NCBI GenBank assembly: GCA_946185305.1
Contig: CAMHJE010000051.1
Span: 1 to 15,523 of the forward strand
Direction: 5' to 3'
Length of the DNA stretch: 15,523 bases
Origin: UBA3792 sp946185305
GTDB lineage: Bacteria > Bacillota > Clostridia > Christensenellales > CAG-138
The translations under genes and the position numbers were made by a program. Shown one piece after another: positions 1 through 7,547 of the stretch. The notes under the pieces are model-generated. The model was given only the letters and a program-made list of their open reading frames with translations. It ran no database searches and was not told the origin of the DNA. How positions within the stretch are numbered: position 1 is the first letter of the stretch; each line of letters opens with the position of its first letter.

Positions 1-431
1 AGGATATCCAAGCCGTGATCGCCCAGATCGACCCGCTGCCCGGGGCGAAGGCCTTTTTGGACGCGCTGCGGGACCGGGCGCAGGTCGTGATTGTAAGCGA
101 CACGTTTGAGGAATTTGCTAAGCCGCTCCTTGAAAAGCTCGGCCGGCCGACGATCTTCTGCAATTCGCTTGTCGTCGATGCGGACGGGTTTTTGACCGGG
201 ATCAAGATGCGCGTGAAGGATTCCAAGCTCGCCACGGTGCGCGCGCTGCAGTCAGTCGGGTTCACGACGATTGCGGTCGGGGACAGCTATAACGACCTCG
301 CTATGATCCTGCACAGCAAGGCGGGCTTTCTGTTCCGCACGACCGAGAAGATCAAGGCGGACTATCCGCAGCTTTCGGCGTTCACCGAATACGGCGAGCT
401 GCTGGACGCGATCACGACGTCCCTCGGATAA
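1..431 (+). CDS. thrH: ThrH-type phosphoserine phosphatase / homoserine phosphotransferase, 5' end missing
   Basis: The reading frame is open from the left edge (first full codon at position 3) to TAA at 429-431, so this is the C-terminal ~143 residues of a protein usually about 200 long. It is a HAD-superfamily phosphatase. Motif II is the Ser-Asp-Thr at about 95-104, the motif III lysine lies in KDSKLA near 225, and motif IV is GDSYND at about 279-296. Motif I, with the nucleophilic aspartate, would lie outside the window. The wording around these motifs (FEEFAKPLLEKLGRPT, then a late EYGELL segment) resembles ThrH, known from Pseudomonas as a phosphoserine phosphatase that can also transfer phosphate to homoserine. 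The in-frame GTG at 15 is internal and not a likely start. An intrinsic terminator follows. Family assignment is firm; the exact substrate is inferred from resemblance. Confidence 0.85.
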   Translation, partial: DIQAVIAQIDPLPGAKAFLDALRDRAQVVIVSDTFEEFAKPLLEKLGRPTIFCNSLVVDADGFLTGIKMRVKDSKLATVRALQSVGFTTIAVGDSYNDLAMILHSKAGFLFRTTEKIKADYPQLSAFTEYGELLDAITTSLG

Positions 432-448
432 CCGAATCCCGTCAACCG

Positions 449-476
449 GCGCAGGGCATTTGCCTTGCGCTTTTAT
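449..476 (+). terminator. Intrinsic terminator after the thrH-like gene
   Basis: A 9-bp stem (449-457 with 462-470, one G-T pair) closes a four-base loop and is followed by TTTTATCTT. It lies 17 bases after the thrH stop and just upstream of the promoter for the next gene, so the two genes are separate transcription units. Confidence 0.75.
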
Positions 477-477
477 C

Positions 478-506
478 TTGCTTTTTGGCGGGCTTCGCGG
501 TATGAT
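478..506 (+). promoter_or_regulatory. Sigma-A-type promoter of the YbiR-like permease
   Basis: TTGCTT at 478-483 and TATGAT at 501-506 are separated by exactly 17 bases. The predicted start of transcription near 513 gives a leader of about 20 bases carrying AGGAG (523-527) before the ATG at 534. The -35 box overlaps the T-rich tail of the preceding terminator. Confidence 0.7.
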
Positions 507-533
507 AAGACGAATCTGCCATAGGAGAAACGT

Positions 534-1673
534 ATGCAAAAGGTACTGGCCTTTTTGAAAAAGGAACCGATGCTGACCGTGTCGGTGCTTGCGGCGGTCG
601 CGGCGATGCTGATTACGCCGCCGACGGCTGCGCTGCTGGGCGCCATCGACTGGCGCACGCTCGGCACGCTGCTGATGATGCTGATTGTGCTGGAGGGGTT
701 CAAGCAGGAAAACGTGCTGCGGCCTTTGATCGCGCTCGCGGCAAACCTACGTAAGATGGTGCTTTTGACGCTGTTTTTGATCTTCGGCGTGTTCTTTTCG
801 TCGATGTTCGTGACAAACGACGTCAGTTTGATCATCTTCGTGCCGGTCACGATCCTGCTGTTTCGCGGCGGCGGCAAGGAGCCATACATCCTGCCGGTGA
901 TCTCGATGGAGAACATTGCGGCGATCCGCGGCTCGCTGTTGACGCCGTTCGGCAGCCCGCAAAACCTGTTCCTCTACGGCAGGGCCAATGTCAGCGTATG
1001 GCACTTTATGCTGCACATGCTGCCGCTTTGCGCCATGTCCGCGGTGCTGCTTGCGGTGTTTGTGCTGTTCCTCTATCGCAAGGACCCGAAAGAAACGATT
1101 GACGCGGCGGTGGGCGGCGAGCCGTGGGCAAAGGAATCGCGCGGGAAGCGGATCGCATACCTTTTGCTGTTCGCGCTGGTGATCGGCGTGATCGTCACGC
1201 GGACGGCGCTGTGGCCGGTCGCGGTCGGGATCGTACTTGCAACCGTGCTGCTTGTGGACCGGCGGCTGCTTTTGAAGGTCGATTACGTGCTGCTTGTCAC
1301 GTTCCTGTGCTTTTTTATCTTCTCCTCGTCCATCGCGGCGAACGAGGCCATTGCGGGACTATTGCAAAAGGCCGTCGCCGGGCACGAATACTGGTGGGCG
1401 ATCGGCCTCAGCCAGATCATCTCGAACGTTCCCGCGACGATCGTGCTCTACCCGTTCACCGAGAACTTCGCCGGGCTGATCTACGGCGCGGACACCGCGG
1501 GGCTTTGCTCGCTGATCGGCTCGCTCGCGTCGGTCATCAACTACCGCATCTATGTGCGCGAATACCCCTCCGGCGGCAGGGCGTTCATCAAGACGTTTAC
1601 GCTTGTCAGCTGGGCGTTCTTCTTGATCGTCGTTGTGCCGGGGTATCTGCTCTGCCGCTGGCCGTTCTTTTAA
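534..1673 (+). CDS. YbiR-like permease of the ArsB/NhaD/SLC13 ion transporter superfamily
   Basis: This 379-residue integral membrane protein has about ten hydrophobic segments across its whole length. From memory of the family it resembles the uncharacterised E. coli transporter YbiR (about 372 residues). Shared landmarks are an early I-D-W helix start, TNDVSLIIFVP near residues 93-103, the re-entrant-type segment GSLLTPFGSPQN near 133-144, and IGLSQIISNVPATIVL near 289-304. The two SNVP/TND-type segments correspond to the duplicated anion/cation-binding hairpins of this superfamily. The ATG at 534 is chosen because AGGAG lies 6 bases upstream and a good promoter precedes it. It stands alone, with terminators on both sides. 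The substrate is unknown: an anion such as a carboxylate or arsenite, or a cation/proton exchange, are all possible. Confidence 0.85.
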   Translation: MQKVLAFLKKEPMLTVSVLAAVAAMLITPPTAALLGAIDWRTLGTLLMMLIVLEGFKQENVLRPLIALAANLRKMVLLTLFLIFGVFFSSMFVTNDVSLIIFVPVTILLFRGGGKEPYILPVISMENIAAIRGSLLTPFGSPQNLFLYGRANVSVWHFMLHMLPLCAMSAVLLAVFVLFLYRKDPKETIDAAVGGEPWAKESRGKRIAYLLLFALVIGVIVTRTALWPVAVGIVLATVLLVDRRLLLKVDYVLLVTFLCFFIFSSSIAANEAIAGLLQKAVAGHEYWWAIGLSQIISNVPATIVLYPFTENFAGLIYGADTAGLCSLIGSLASVINYRIYVREYPSGGRAFIKTFTLVSWAFFLIVVVPGYLLCRWPFF

Positions 1674-1688
1674 GAGGATACAGACGAC

Positions 1689-1718
1689 AAACACCGGACG
1701 AATCGCCCGGTGTTTTTG
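1689..1718. terminator. Shared terminator between convergent permease and ABC operon
   Basis: ACACCGG (1691-1697) pairs with CCGGTGT (1707-1713), followed by TTTTG on the + strand and preceded by an AA on the other side that extends the stem. It lies between the permease stop (1673) and the ABC operon stop (1734), which converge, so it may serve both; the + strand tail is the better one. Confidence 0.7.
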
Positions 1719-1733
1719 TATGCGGTTTTGGGG

Positions 1734-3533
1734 TTACGCTGCCGTTTCAAACTGGCTGTTGTATAGCTCGGCATAGAACCCGCCCCGACGCAGCAGCTCG
1801 TCGTGGCTGCCCTGCTCGACGATATCGCCGTCTCGGATCACTAAGATGATATCCGCGTTGCGGATCGTGGACAGGCGGTGCGCGATCACAAAGCTCGTGC
1901 GGCTTTGGGTCAGCGTGTCCATGGCGCGCTGGGTCAGCAGCTCGGTACGCGTATCGACCGAGGAGGTCGCCTCGTCCAGAATCAGCATCGGGCTGTTTTG
2001 GATCATCGCGCGGGCAATCGTCATCAGCTGCTTCTGCCCCGCGGAGATCGCGGTGTTGTCGGACAGGATCGTGTCGTAGCCCTCCGGCAGCGCCTTGATG
2101 AACGAATGGATGCCGCACGCCTTGCACGCGGCCTTCATGCGCTCGTCGGTCACGCCCTCGGTATTGTAGCAGAGGTTTTCGCGCACGGTGCCCTCGAACA
2201 GCCACGTATCCTGCAGCACCATGCCGAAGCAGTCGTGGACGGCCTCGCGCGTCATGTCGGTGGTTTTCACGCCGTCGATGCGGATCTCGCCGCCGGTCGT
2301 TTCGTAAAAGCGCATCAGAAGGTTGACGAGCGTGGTCTTGCCCGCGCCGGTCGGCCCGACGATGGCGACCTTCTGCCCCGGCTCGATATGCACGGAGAAA
2401 TCATGGATGATCGTCTCGTCCGGCTTATCGGGATAGGCAAAGCGGACGTGGTCGAAATCGACCTCGCCGCGCACGGCGGGCACGGTCGCGGTCTTGCCGC
2501 TTTCGTCGGACAGCTCGGTTTCGTTCAAAAACTCGAACACGCGCTCGGCGGCGGCCGCGGCGGACTGCATGCTCGTCATGGCCTGCGAAATCTGGCGGAT
2601 CGGGCCTTCGAACAGCCGCACATAGATCATGAACGCGGTGATCACGCCGAACGTGATCTGCCCGTTCATCGCCAGCGCCGCGCCGACGACGCACACCGCG
2701 ACATACCCGAGGTTGCCGACAAAGTTCATGACCGGCTGCATCATGCCGCCTAAAAACTGGGACTTGAAATTCGCCTCGCGCACCGCGCCATTCAGCCGAG
2801 CAAACTCGGTCTTCACCGCATCCTCCGCATTCGACGTGCGGATAATGTCATGCCCGGTATACATCTCCTCGATATAGCCGTTCAGCGCGCCGAGGTTCTT
2901 TTGCCGCGCCGCGAAATACTTTTGCGAGTGCATCATAATCACCGTCATCAGCACCATCGCAAGCATCGTAGACAGCACGGACGTTCCGGCGAGCAGCCAG
3001 TTCGTCAGGATCATCATGACGAGACAGCCGACGAACTGCAGCGCGGCGGTCACGATCGACGCGAGCGAATTGGACAGCGACGAACCGACCGTGTCCACGT
3101 CGTTTGTCACGCGCGAGAGCACGTCGCCGGTCTCATGAAAGTTGAAGTAGCTCAGCGGCAGGCGGTTGATCTTTTCGACGATCTCGCGCCGCATCCGCTT
3201 GGACAGGCGCTGGTTGAACCCGGTCAGGAGCCAGCTTTGCAGAAACGTTGCGAGCGCCCCCGCGCTGTAGATCGCAACGAGCAGCAGCCCGACGCGCGCG
3301 ACGGCGCGCATGTCGATGCCGGTGGTCAAGCCCGCCGTGATGAGGTCGGTGATGCGGCTGATCTGCCGCGGGCCGATGATCGTTAAGAGCGCGTGCGCCC
3401 CGGCAAACACGAGCGCGGCGATAAACGCGGGCATTTCGCGCAGCGTGTAGCGCAAAAGCAGCCCGAGCGTCTTTTTCAGATTCTTCGGCTTTTCAGCCAT
3501 GCGGCCCCGGCCGTGCGGTCCTCTGCGCTCCAT
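1734..3533 (-). CDS. Half-size ABC exporter, canonical-catalytic subunit of a heterodimer
   Basis: This 599-residue protein is a type IV ABC exporter half-transporter: an N-terminal six-helix membrane domain (about residues 25-330) and a C-terminal ATPase domain. Visible motifs are Walker A GPTGAGKTT near 392, Walker B LILDEA with catalytic Glu521, and switch His552 in VIAHRLS. The signature is S-A-G-Q (497-500), with Ala498 replacing the usual glycine. It pairs with the upstream gene, whose stop TGA overlaps this ATG by one base (TGATG), implying translational coupling. GGAGG lies 7 bases before the ATG at 3533, which decides the start over an internal ATG at 3500. Such pairs export drugs, lipids or peptides; the cargo is unknown. 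The MarR gene at the head of the operon suggests induction by a toxic small molecule. Confidence 0.95.
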   Translation of the reverse strand: MERRGPHGRGRMAEKPKNLKKTLGLLLRYTLREMPAFIAALVFAGAHALLTIIGPRQISRITDLITAGLTTGIDMRAVARVGLLLVAIYSAGALATFLQSWLLTGFNQRLSKRMRREIVEKINRLPLSYFNFHETGDVLSRVTNDVDTVGSSLSNSLASIVTAALQFVGCLVMMILTNWLLAGTSVLSTMLAMVLMTVIMMHSQKYFAARQKNLGALNGYIEEMYTGHDIIRTSNAEDAVKTEFARLNGAVREANFKSQFLGGMMQPVMNFVGNLGYVAVCVVGAALAMNGQITFGVITAFMIYVRLFEGPIRQISQAMTSMQSAAAAAERVFEFLNETELSDESGKTATVPAVRGEVDFDHVRFAYPDKPDETIIHDFSVHIEPGQKVAIVGPTGAGKTTLVNLLMRFYETTGGEIRIDGVKTTDMTREAVHDCFGMVLQDTWLFEGTVRENLCYNTEGVTDERMKAACKACGIHSFIKALPEGYDTILSDNTAISAGQKQLMTIARAMIQNSPMLILDEATSSVDTRTELLTQRAMDTLTQSRTSFVIAHRLSTIRNADIILVIRDGDIVEQGSHDELLRRGGFYAELYNSQFETAA

Positions 3534-5299
3534 CAGCTCACCTCCAGTTCTTTTTCCGACAGCTGCGACAGCGCGATCTCCCGATAGACCGAACAGCTTT
3601 GCAGCAGCTCCTTATGCGTGCCGATCCCGACCGCGCGCCCCTCGTCGAGCACCACGATTTGATCGGCGTTCTTCACCGTGCCGATGCGCTGCGCCACGAT
3701 CAGGCACGTCGTTCCATTTAAGTCCTCGGCAAGCCGCTTCCGCAGCGCCGCGTCGGTGGCATAGTCGAGCGCCGAGAACGAATCATCGAAGATCAGAATT
3801 TCGGGACGGCGCGCAATCGTCCGCGCGATCGAAAGCCGCTGCTTCTGCCCGCCGGACAGGTTCTTGCCGCTTTGCGCGATCTCGCCGTCCGCGCCGTTCG
3901 GCAGCCCTTCGACAAAGTCCCTGGCTTGCGCGATCTCCAGCGCCGCGCGCCAGTCGTCCTCCGTGATGCCCGCGCCGGTTCTGCCGAACGTCAGGTTTTC
4001 CCGGACCGTGCCGGAGAACAGCTGCGCCTTTTGCGCGATAAAGCCGACGCGGTCGTACAGCGCGGCAAACGTATAGTCCTTCACGTCGCGCCCGTCGATC
4101 TTCACAACGCCCTCGGTCGCGTCAAACAAGCGCGCGACAAGCGAAACGAGCGTCGTTTTGCCGCTGCCGGTCGAGCCGATGAACGCGACGGTCTCGCCTG
4201 GCTTTGCCGTGAAGCTGATATCGGTCAGGCAGTTTTCGGCGGCGTCGGGATAGCGGAACGAAACATGCTCGAACGATACCGTGCCGCGCTCCGGCGCGGC
4301 TTCGCCGTTCGTTCCCTCCTTCACGGCGGGATCGGTTTCAAGCACCTCATTGATACGCCCGGCGGACACGGCGGCGCGGGGCAGCATCATGAAAATCATA
4401 ATCAGCATCATGAACGACATGATGACATACATCGCATAGGACGAGAACACGACGATCTCGGCAAACAGCGCGACGCGCTCGGCGGGCGCGGTCAGCGGAA
4501 CGCCCTCGATCAGAACCGCGCCGAGCCAGTAGATCACGAGCGAAACGCTCTGCATGACGAGGTTGACAAACGGCATCAGCACCGCCATGCTGCGCGACGT
4601 GAACAGCATCGTGCGCATGAGGTTGTCGTTGCTCGTCTCGAACTTCGCCTCCTGATACGACTCCGCGTTGAACGCGCGCACGATCCTAAGGCCCGTGAGG
4701 TTCTCGCGCGTGACACGGTTGACCTCGTCGATCTGCTTCTGCATGATCTTGAACTTCGGCATCACGAATGCCATGACCGACAGGATCACGACAAGCAGCA
4801 GCACGACCGCGCCGGCGGTCGCCAAAGACAGCTCCCAGCTCTTGCCGACGATCTTGAGGATCGCCCATACCGCCATGATCGGCGCCTTGATCATCGCCTG
4901 CAAACCAAACGAGACGACCATCTGGATCTGCGTGATGTCGTTCGTCGTGCGCGTGATCAGCGACGCGGTCGAAAAACGCTTCATCTCCTCGGCGCCGAAA
5001 TCCGTCACGCGAGTGAAAACGCCCTCGCGCACGGAATAGCTGAAATCCGCCGCAATCGTTGCCGCGAGCCAGCCGACGATCACCGACAGCGCCGCGCTGC
5101 CCGCCGCGCAGGCAAGCATCTTGCCGCCCGCAATCCAGATATCCGCCATCGCGCTGCCGGGCGTGACGATCAGCTTCGTGATGTCGCTCATAAAGTCCGG
5201 CATCGTCAGGTCGAAATACACCTGCCCCGCCACCAGCAGCAGGCACAGCAGCGCAAACCCGCGGTCGCGCCGCCGCATGTATCGAATCAGTTTCCACAT
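3533..5299 (-). CDS. Half-size ABC exporter, degenerate-site subunit of a heterodimer
   Basis: This 588-residue half-transporter has a membrane domain (about residues 10-310) followed by an ATPase domain. Walker A GSTGSGKTT lies near 375 and a canonical LSGGQ signature near 480. Two catalytic positions are altered: Asp506 replaces the Walker B glutamate (IFDDS), and Gln537 replaces the switch histidine (IVAQRIGT). These are hallmarks of the degenerate subunit in heterodimeric exporters of the LmrCD / TM287-TM288 / BmrCD type. The ATG at 5299 is preferred, with AGAGGAAC upstream, over a GTG at 5329. With this start it overlaps the end of the marR gene by 13 bases. It runs directly into the partner ABC gene with a one-base overlap. 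Confidence in family and pairing is high; cargo is not predictable. Confidence 0.95.
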   Translation of the reverse strand: MWKLIRYMRRRDRGFALLCLLLVAGQVYFDLTMPDFMSDITKLIVTPGSAMADIWIAGGKMLACAAGSAALSVIVGWLAATIAADFSYSVREGVFTRVTDFGAEEMKRFSTASLITRTTNDITQIQMVVSFGLQAMIKAPIMAVWAILKIVGKSWELSLATAGAVVLLLVVILSVMAFVMPKFKIMQKQIDEVNRVTRENLTGLRIVRAFNAESYQEAKFETSNDNLMRTMLFTSRSMAVLMPFVNLVMQSVSLVIYWLGAVLIEGVPLTAPAERVALFAEIVVFSSYAMYVIMSFMMLIMIFMMLPRAAVSAGRINEVLETDPAVKEGTNGEAAPERGTVSFEHVSFRYPDAAENCLTDISFTAKPGETVAFIGSTGSGKTTLVSLVARLFDATEGVVKIDGRDVKDYTFAALYDRVGFIAQKAQLFSGTVRENLTFGRTGAGITEDDWRAALEIAQARDFVEGLPNGADGEIAQSGKNLSGGQKQRLSIARTIARRPEILIFDDSFSALDYATDAALRKRLAEDLNGTTCLIVAQRIGTVKNADQIVVLDEGRAVGIGTHKELLQSCSVYREIALSQLSEKELEVS

Positions 5300-5757
5300 G
5301 GTTTTTGTTCCTCTGTTTTTTCCGCGCACAGCTCGTCGCCGATGGCGACCAGACGCTTGAAGATGCGCAAAAGCTGTTCCGTATCCTCCTTGCCGAGCCG
5401 CGAAAGCAGCAGCGCCGTCACGTCGAGCGCCTCGGCCTTGTGCTTTTCGATCACCGCCCGCCCCTCGTCTGAGAGCGAAACGATCACCTTGCGCCGGTCG
5501 AGCGGGCTTTGCGTCCTTTGGATCAGCCCCTTGCTCTCCAAGGCGTTCAGCACGTTGGCAACCCCGCCGGAGCCGATCTCCAGCGCGTGGCTCAGTTCCC
5601 CCGCCGTCACGTCCTCATGATTGGACAGATACAGCAGCGTTCCCTTTTCGCCCTTCATCATCCCCGCCGTCTTTTGCGACAGCGGCTTTTTGTGCGACGA
5701 CGGCAAAAGCTCCAAAAACGCCTTTGCCTGCATCGTAAAATATTTCTCACTTGCCAA
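5287..5757 (-). CDS. MarR-family transcriptional regulator of the ABC exporter operon
   Basis: This 156-residue winged-helix protein has the usual MarR size and plan: N-terminal helices, the recognition region TAGELSHALEIGSGGVANVLNALESKG (written with residue gaps in mind: TAGELSHALE then GVANVLNALE), and the wing containing P-L-D-R-R-K-V. A long C-terminal dimerisation helix follows. MarR proteins are dimeric repressors released by small ligands. A TTG start at 5757 is chosen because GAGGTGAG sits just upstream and the predicted transcription start is near 5770. A longer frame beginning at 5805 would start inside the -35 box. It heads the ABC exporter operon and overlaps the next gene by 13 bases. 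It probably represses its own promoter, where an inverted repeat overlaps the -35 element. An internal ATG at 5733 is a weaker alternative start. Confidence 0.9.
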   Translation of the reverse strand: MASEKYFTMQAKAFLELLPSSHKKPLSQKTAGMMKGEKGTLLYLSNHEDVTAGELSHALEIGSGGVANVLNALESKGLIQRTQSPLDRRKVIVSLSDEGRAVIEKHKAEALDVTALLLSRLGKEDTEQLLRIFKRLVAIGDELCAEKTEEQKPCGN

Positions 5758-5776
5758 GTTTCTCACCTCGTGAGCA

Positions 5777-5805
5777 ATTATAGCAAACGAACACCCCGCC
5801 GTCAA
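5777..5805 (-). promoter_or_regulatory. Promoter of the marR-ABC-ABC operon
   Basis: Read on the minus strand, TTGACG (5805-5800) and a perfect TATAAT (5782-5777) are spaced by 17 bases. The predicted transcription start near 5770 leaves only about 13 bases before the TTG start codon, so the ribosome site is almost at the 5' end of the mRNA. Confidence 0.8.
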
Positions 5806-5834
5806 TGGTCTGCGGCGGGGTTTGCAGGGTGTTC
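5789..5834. promoter_or_regulatory. Nested inverted repeats over the marR -35 box, candidate MarR operator
   Basis: CCCCGCCG (5794-5801) is repeated inverted as CGGCGGGG (5813-5820) with 11 bases between. A second, overlapping pair, GAACACCC (5789-5796) and GGGTGTTC (5827-5834), is exact over eight bases. The left arms lie in the spacer and -35 region of the marR promoter, so a dimeric repressor bound here would block RNA polymerase. As an RNA, the GC-rich stem followed by TTTGC could also act as a weak terminator on the + strand. The operator role is inference. Confidence 0.5.
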
Positions 5835-5906
5835 ACAATGCAAGCCGCCTCTGGCTGACGCGCAAAAGCGGAAAGCGTGTTTATCCGACGGCTGCGCCTC
5901 TTTCCC

Positions 5907-5935
5907 TTGCAAACGCTGTCGAACCGTGTTATACT
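5907..5935 (+). promoter_or_regulatory. Promoter of the acyl-CoA ligase gene
   Basis: TTGCAA (5907-5912) and TATACT (5930-5935) are separated by 17 bases. Transcription would begin near 5942, giving a leader of about 35 bases with AAAGGA before the ATG at 5977. The promoter diverges from the marR operon, with 101 bases between the two -35 boxes. Confidence 0.75.
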
Positions 5936-5976
5936 GTTCTTTAATACGGGGACGCCCGAAACGGAAAGGAAATCGT

Positions 5977-7482
5977 ATGACCTCTTACGAATATTATGTC
6001 AATATGCTGCCCGAGAACGAGCGGGATTTTTTCCGGTATATGCCTACGATCAACGAGCTCGTCGCCTTTGCGCGGCAGAATTTTGCGGACGACATCGCGC
6101 TGGACGGGATCGCAGGGCCGGTTTCTTACCGGGCGCTTTGCGATAAGCTCGCCGTGCTCCGCGGCTTTTTGAAGGCGCAGGGCATTGAAAAGGGCGACCA
6201 TGTGGGCATGCAGCTGCCAAACTCCGCGCTTGCTGCCGAGCTGATCCTGGCCGTCATGACCTACGGCGCGGTGATCGTGCCGATCCCGATGACGATGGGC
6301 GGTGAGGAGCTGCTGGGCAATCTCAAAAAGCTCGATATCAAATTATACATCTACGGCGACATGTTTGCCGAGCGCGTAAAGGCCATGCCGCTGCCGGCAC
6401 GTCTTACGGCCATTGCCGCGTCCGCCGTGACGGACGGCGAGCCAACGCCCGAAGCAGCGAACGAAAAGGACACGCCCGCTGCGATCTTCTTCACCGGCGG
6501 CACGACCGGCAAGTCCAAGGGCGCGCTGCTTTCGCACGGGGCGCTGATGCGCGGCGCGTTCAACGGCATCTTCGGCCCGCTGTCGGCCCTGCGGCAGAGA
6601 TACCTTGCGCTGATTCCGTTCAGCCACGTTTTCGGCGTGGTGCGCAACGTGCTGAGCGTGCTCTATACCGGTTCGCTGCTCTACACCTTGGAGGACATGC
6701 GCACCGTCGTCGCGGTGCTGCCCAAGGCGAAGCCGACCGTGCTGGTGCTTGTTCCGGCGCTTGCCGATATGCTCGCGGGGCTTGCGACGATGCGCGGCGT
6801 GGAGGCGCTCGGCGGACAGCTGAAAATGATCATTGCGGGCGGCGCGCCGGTGCCGGAGGGGATCATCTTCCGCTATCAAAAGCTCGGCATCATCGTCTGC
6901 CCCGGCTACGGCATGACCGAAACGGCGAACCTTGTCTCCGGCAACGGACAGCCGTATGAACACCCGACCTCGGTGGGCATGCCCTACCCCGAGCAGGAGG
7001 TCAAGCTTGTAAACGAGGAAATCTGGGTACGCGGCGATCATCTGATGCTCGGCTATTACAACGACCCGGAGGAGACCGCGCACGTCATGACGCCGGACGG
7101 CTGGCTGAAAACCGGCGACCTCGGCCGCATCGACGAAAACGGCCTGCTCTACATCACCGGCCGCAGCAAGAACATCATCGTGCTGCCGAACGGTGAAAAC
7201 ATTTCGCCGGAGGAACTGGAGCTGGCGCTCGTCCGCATTCCGCTGATCAAGGACGCGCTTGTGCGCGAAGCCGTGATCGACGGCCGCACGGTGCTCGAAG
7301 CCGAGGTGTTCCCGAACGCGCCGGTGCTCGCCGCGATGCAGATCGCCGAGCCGGAGCCCGCGATCCGCGCGGCGGTCGAAAAGCTGAACGCATCCCTGCC
7401 GCCGTTCAAGGCGATCCAAAGCCTGATCGTCCGCAAGGAGGACTTCCCGCGCAGCCCGAGCATGAAGATCATCCGGAAATAA
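5977..7482 (+). CDS. AMP-forming acyl-CoA synthetase / acid-CoA ligase (ANL superfamily)
   Basis: This 501-residue adenylating enzyme of the acyl-CoA synthetase family activates a carboxylic acid with ATP to an acyl-AMP, then usually transfers it to CoA or a carrier. Core motifs appear in order: the P-loop-like FFTGGTTGKSKG near residues 171-182, YGMTETAN near 310-317, WLKTGDLGRIDENG near 376-389, the hinge GRSKNIIVLPNGENISPEE near 395-413, and the catalytic lysine Lys497 in SPSMKIIRK at the very C-terminus. All expected catalytic elements are present, so it should be active. The start ATG follows GGAAAGGAAAT. It is a single-gene unit with its own promoter and terminator, so context gives no substrate. 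The size and motifs fit medium- or long-chain fatty acid activation, but O-succinylbenzoate-like or carrier-loading roles cannot be excluded. Confidence 0.9.
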   Translation: MTSYEYYVNMLPENERDFFRYMPTINELVAFARQNFADDIALDGIAGPVSYRALCDKLAVLRGFLKAQGIEKGDHVGMQLPNSALAAELILAVMTYGAVIVPIPMTMGGEELLGNLKKLDIKLYIYGDMFAERVKAMPLPARLTAIAASAVTDGEPTPEAANEKDTPAAIFFTGGTTGKSKGALLSHGALMRGAFNGIFGPLSALRQRYLALIPFSHVFGVVRNVLSVLYTGSLLYTLEDMRTVVAVLPKAKPTVLVLVPALADMLAGLATMRGVEALGGQLKMIIAGGAPVPEGIIFRYQKLGIIVCPGYGMTETANLVSGNGQPYEHPTSVGMPYPEQEVKLVNEEIWVRGDHLMLGYYNDPEETAHVMTPDGWLKTGDLGRIDENGLLYITGRSKNIIVLPNGENISPEELELALVRIPLIKDALVREAVIDGRTVLEAEVFPNAPVLAAMQIAEPEPAIRAAVEKLNASLPPFKAIQSLIVRKEDFPRSPSMKIIRK

Positions 7483-7493
7483 AAACGAAAACG

Positions 7494-7534
7494 ACGCAAA
7501 AAAGCAGGCACGCAACGTGTCTGCTTTTCTTTTA
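7494..7534. terminator. Terminator between convergent ligase and plsC genes
   Basis: A 13-bp stem, 7500-7512 with 7516-7528 (one G-T pair), encloses a three-base loop and is followed by CTTTTAT on the + strand. On the minus strand the A-rich left side becomes a T-tract after the stem. It lies 17 bases after the ligase stop and 20 bases beyond the plsC stop, so it probably ends both transcripts. Confidence 0.85.
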
Positions 7535-7547
7535 TCGGTTGTACGTC

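Noticed and set aside
5300..5329. GTG start at 5329 for the first ABC subunit
   Set aside because: It would put the AGAGGAAC ribosome site inside the gene. The ATG at 5299 has that site correctly placed and begins like other family members.
3872..5620. Long open + strand frame opposite the ABC exporter and marR genes
   Set aside because: It is antisense to well-motifed genes, and its translation is rich in Arg, His, Asp and Gln with no family resemblance. Long shadow frames are expected in GC-rich DNA.
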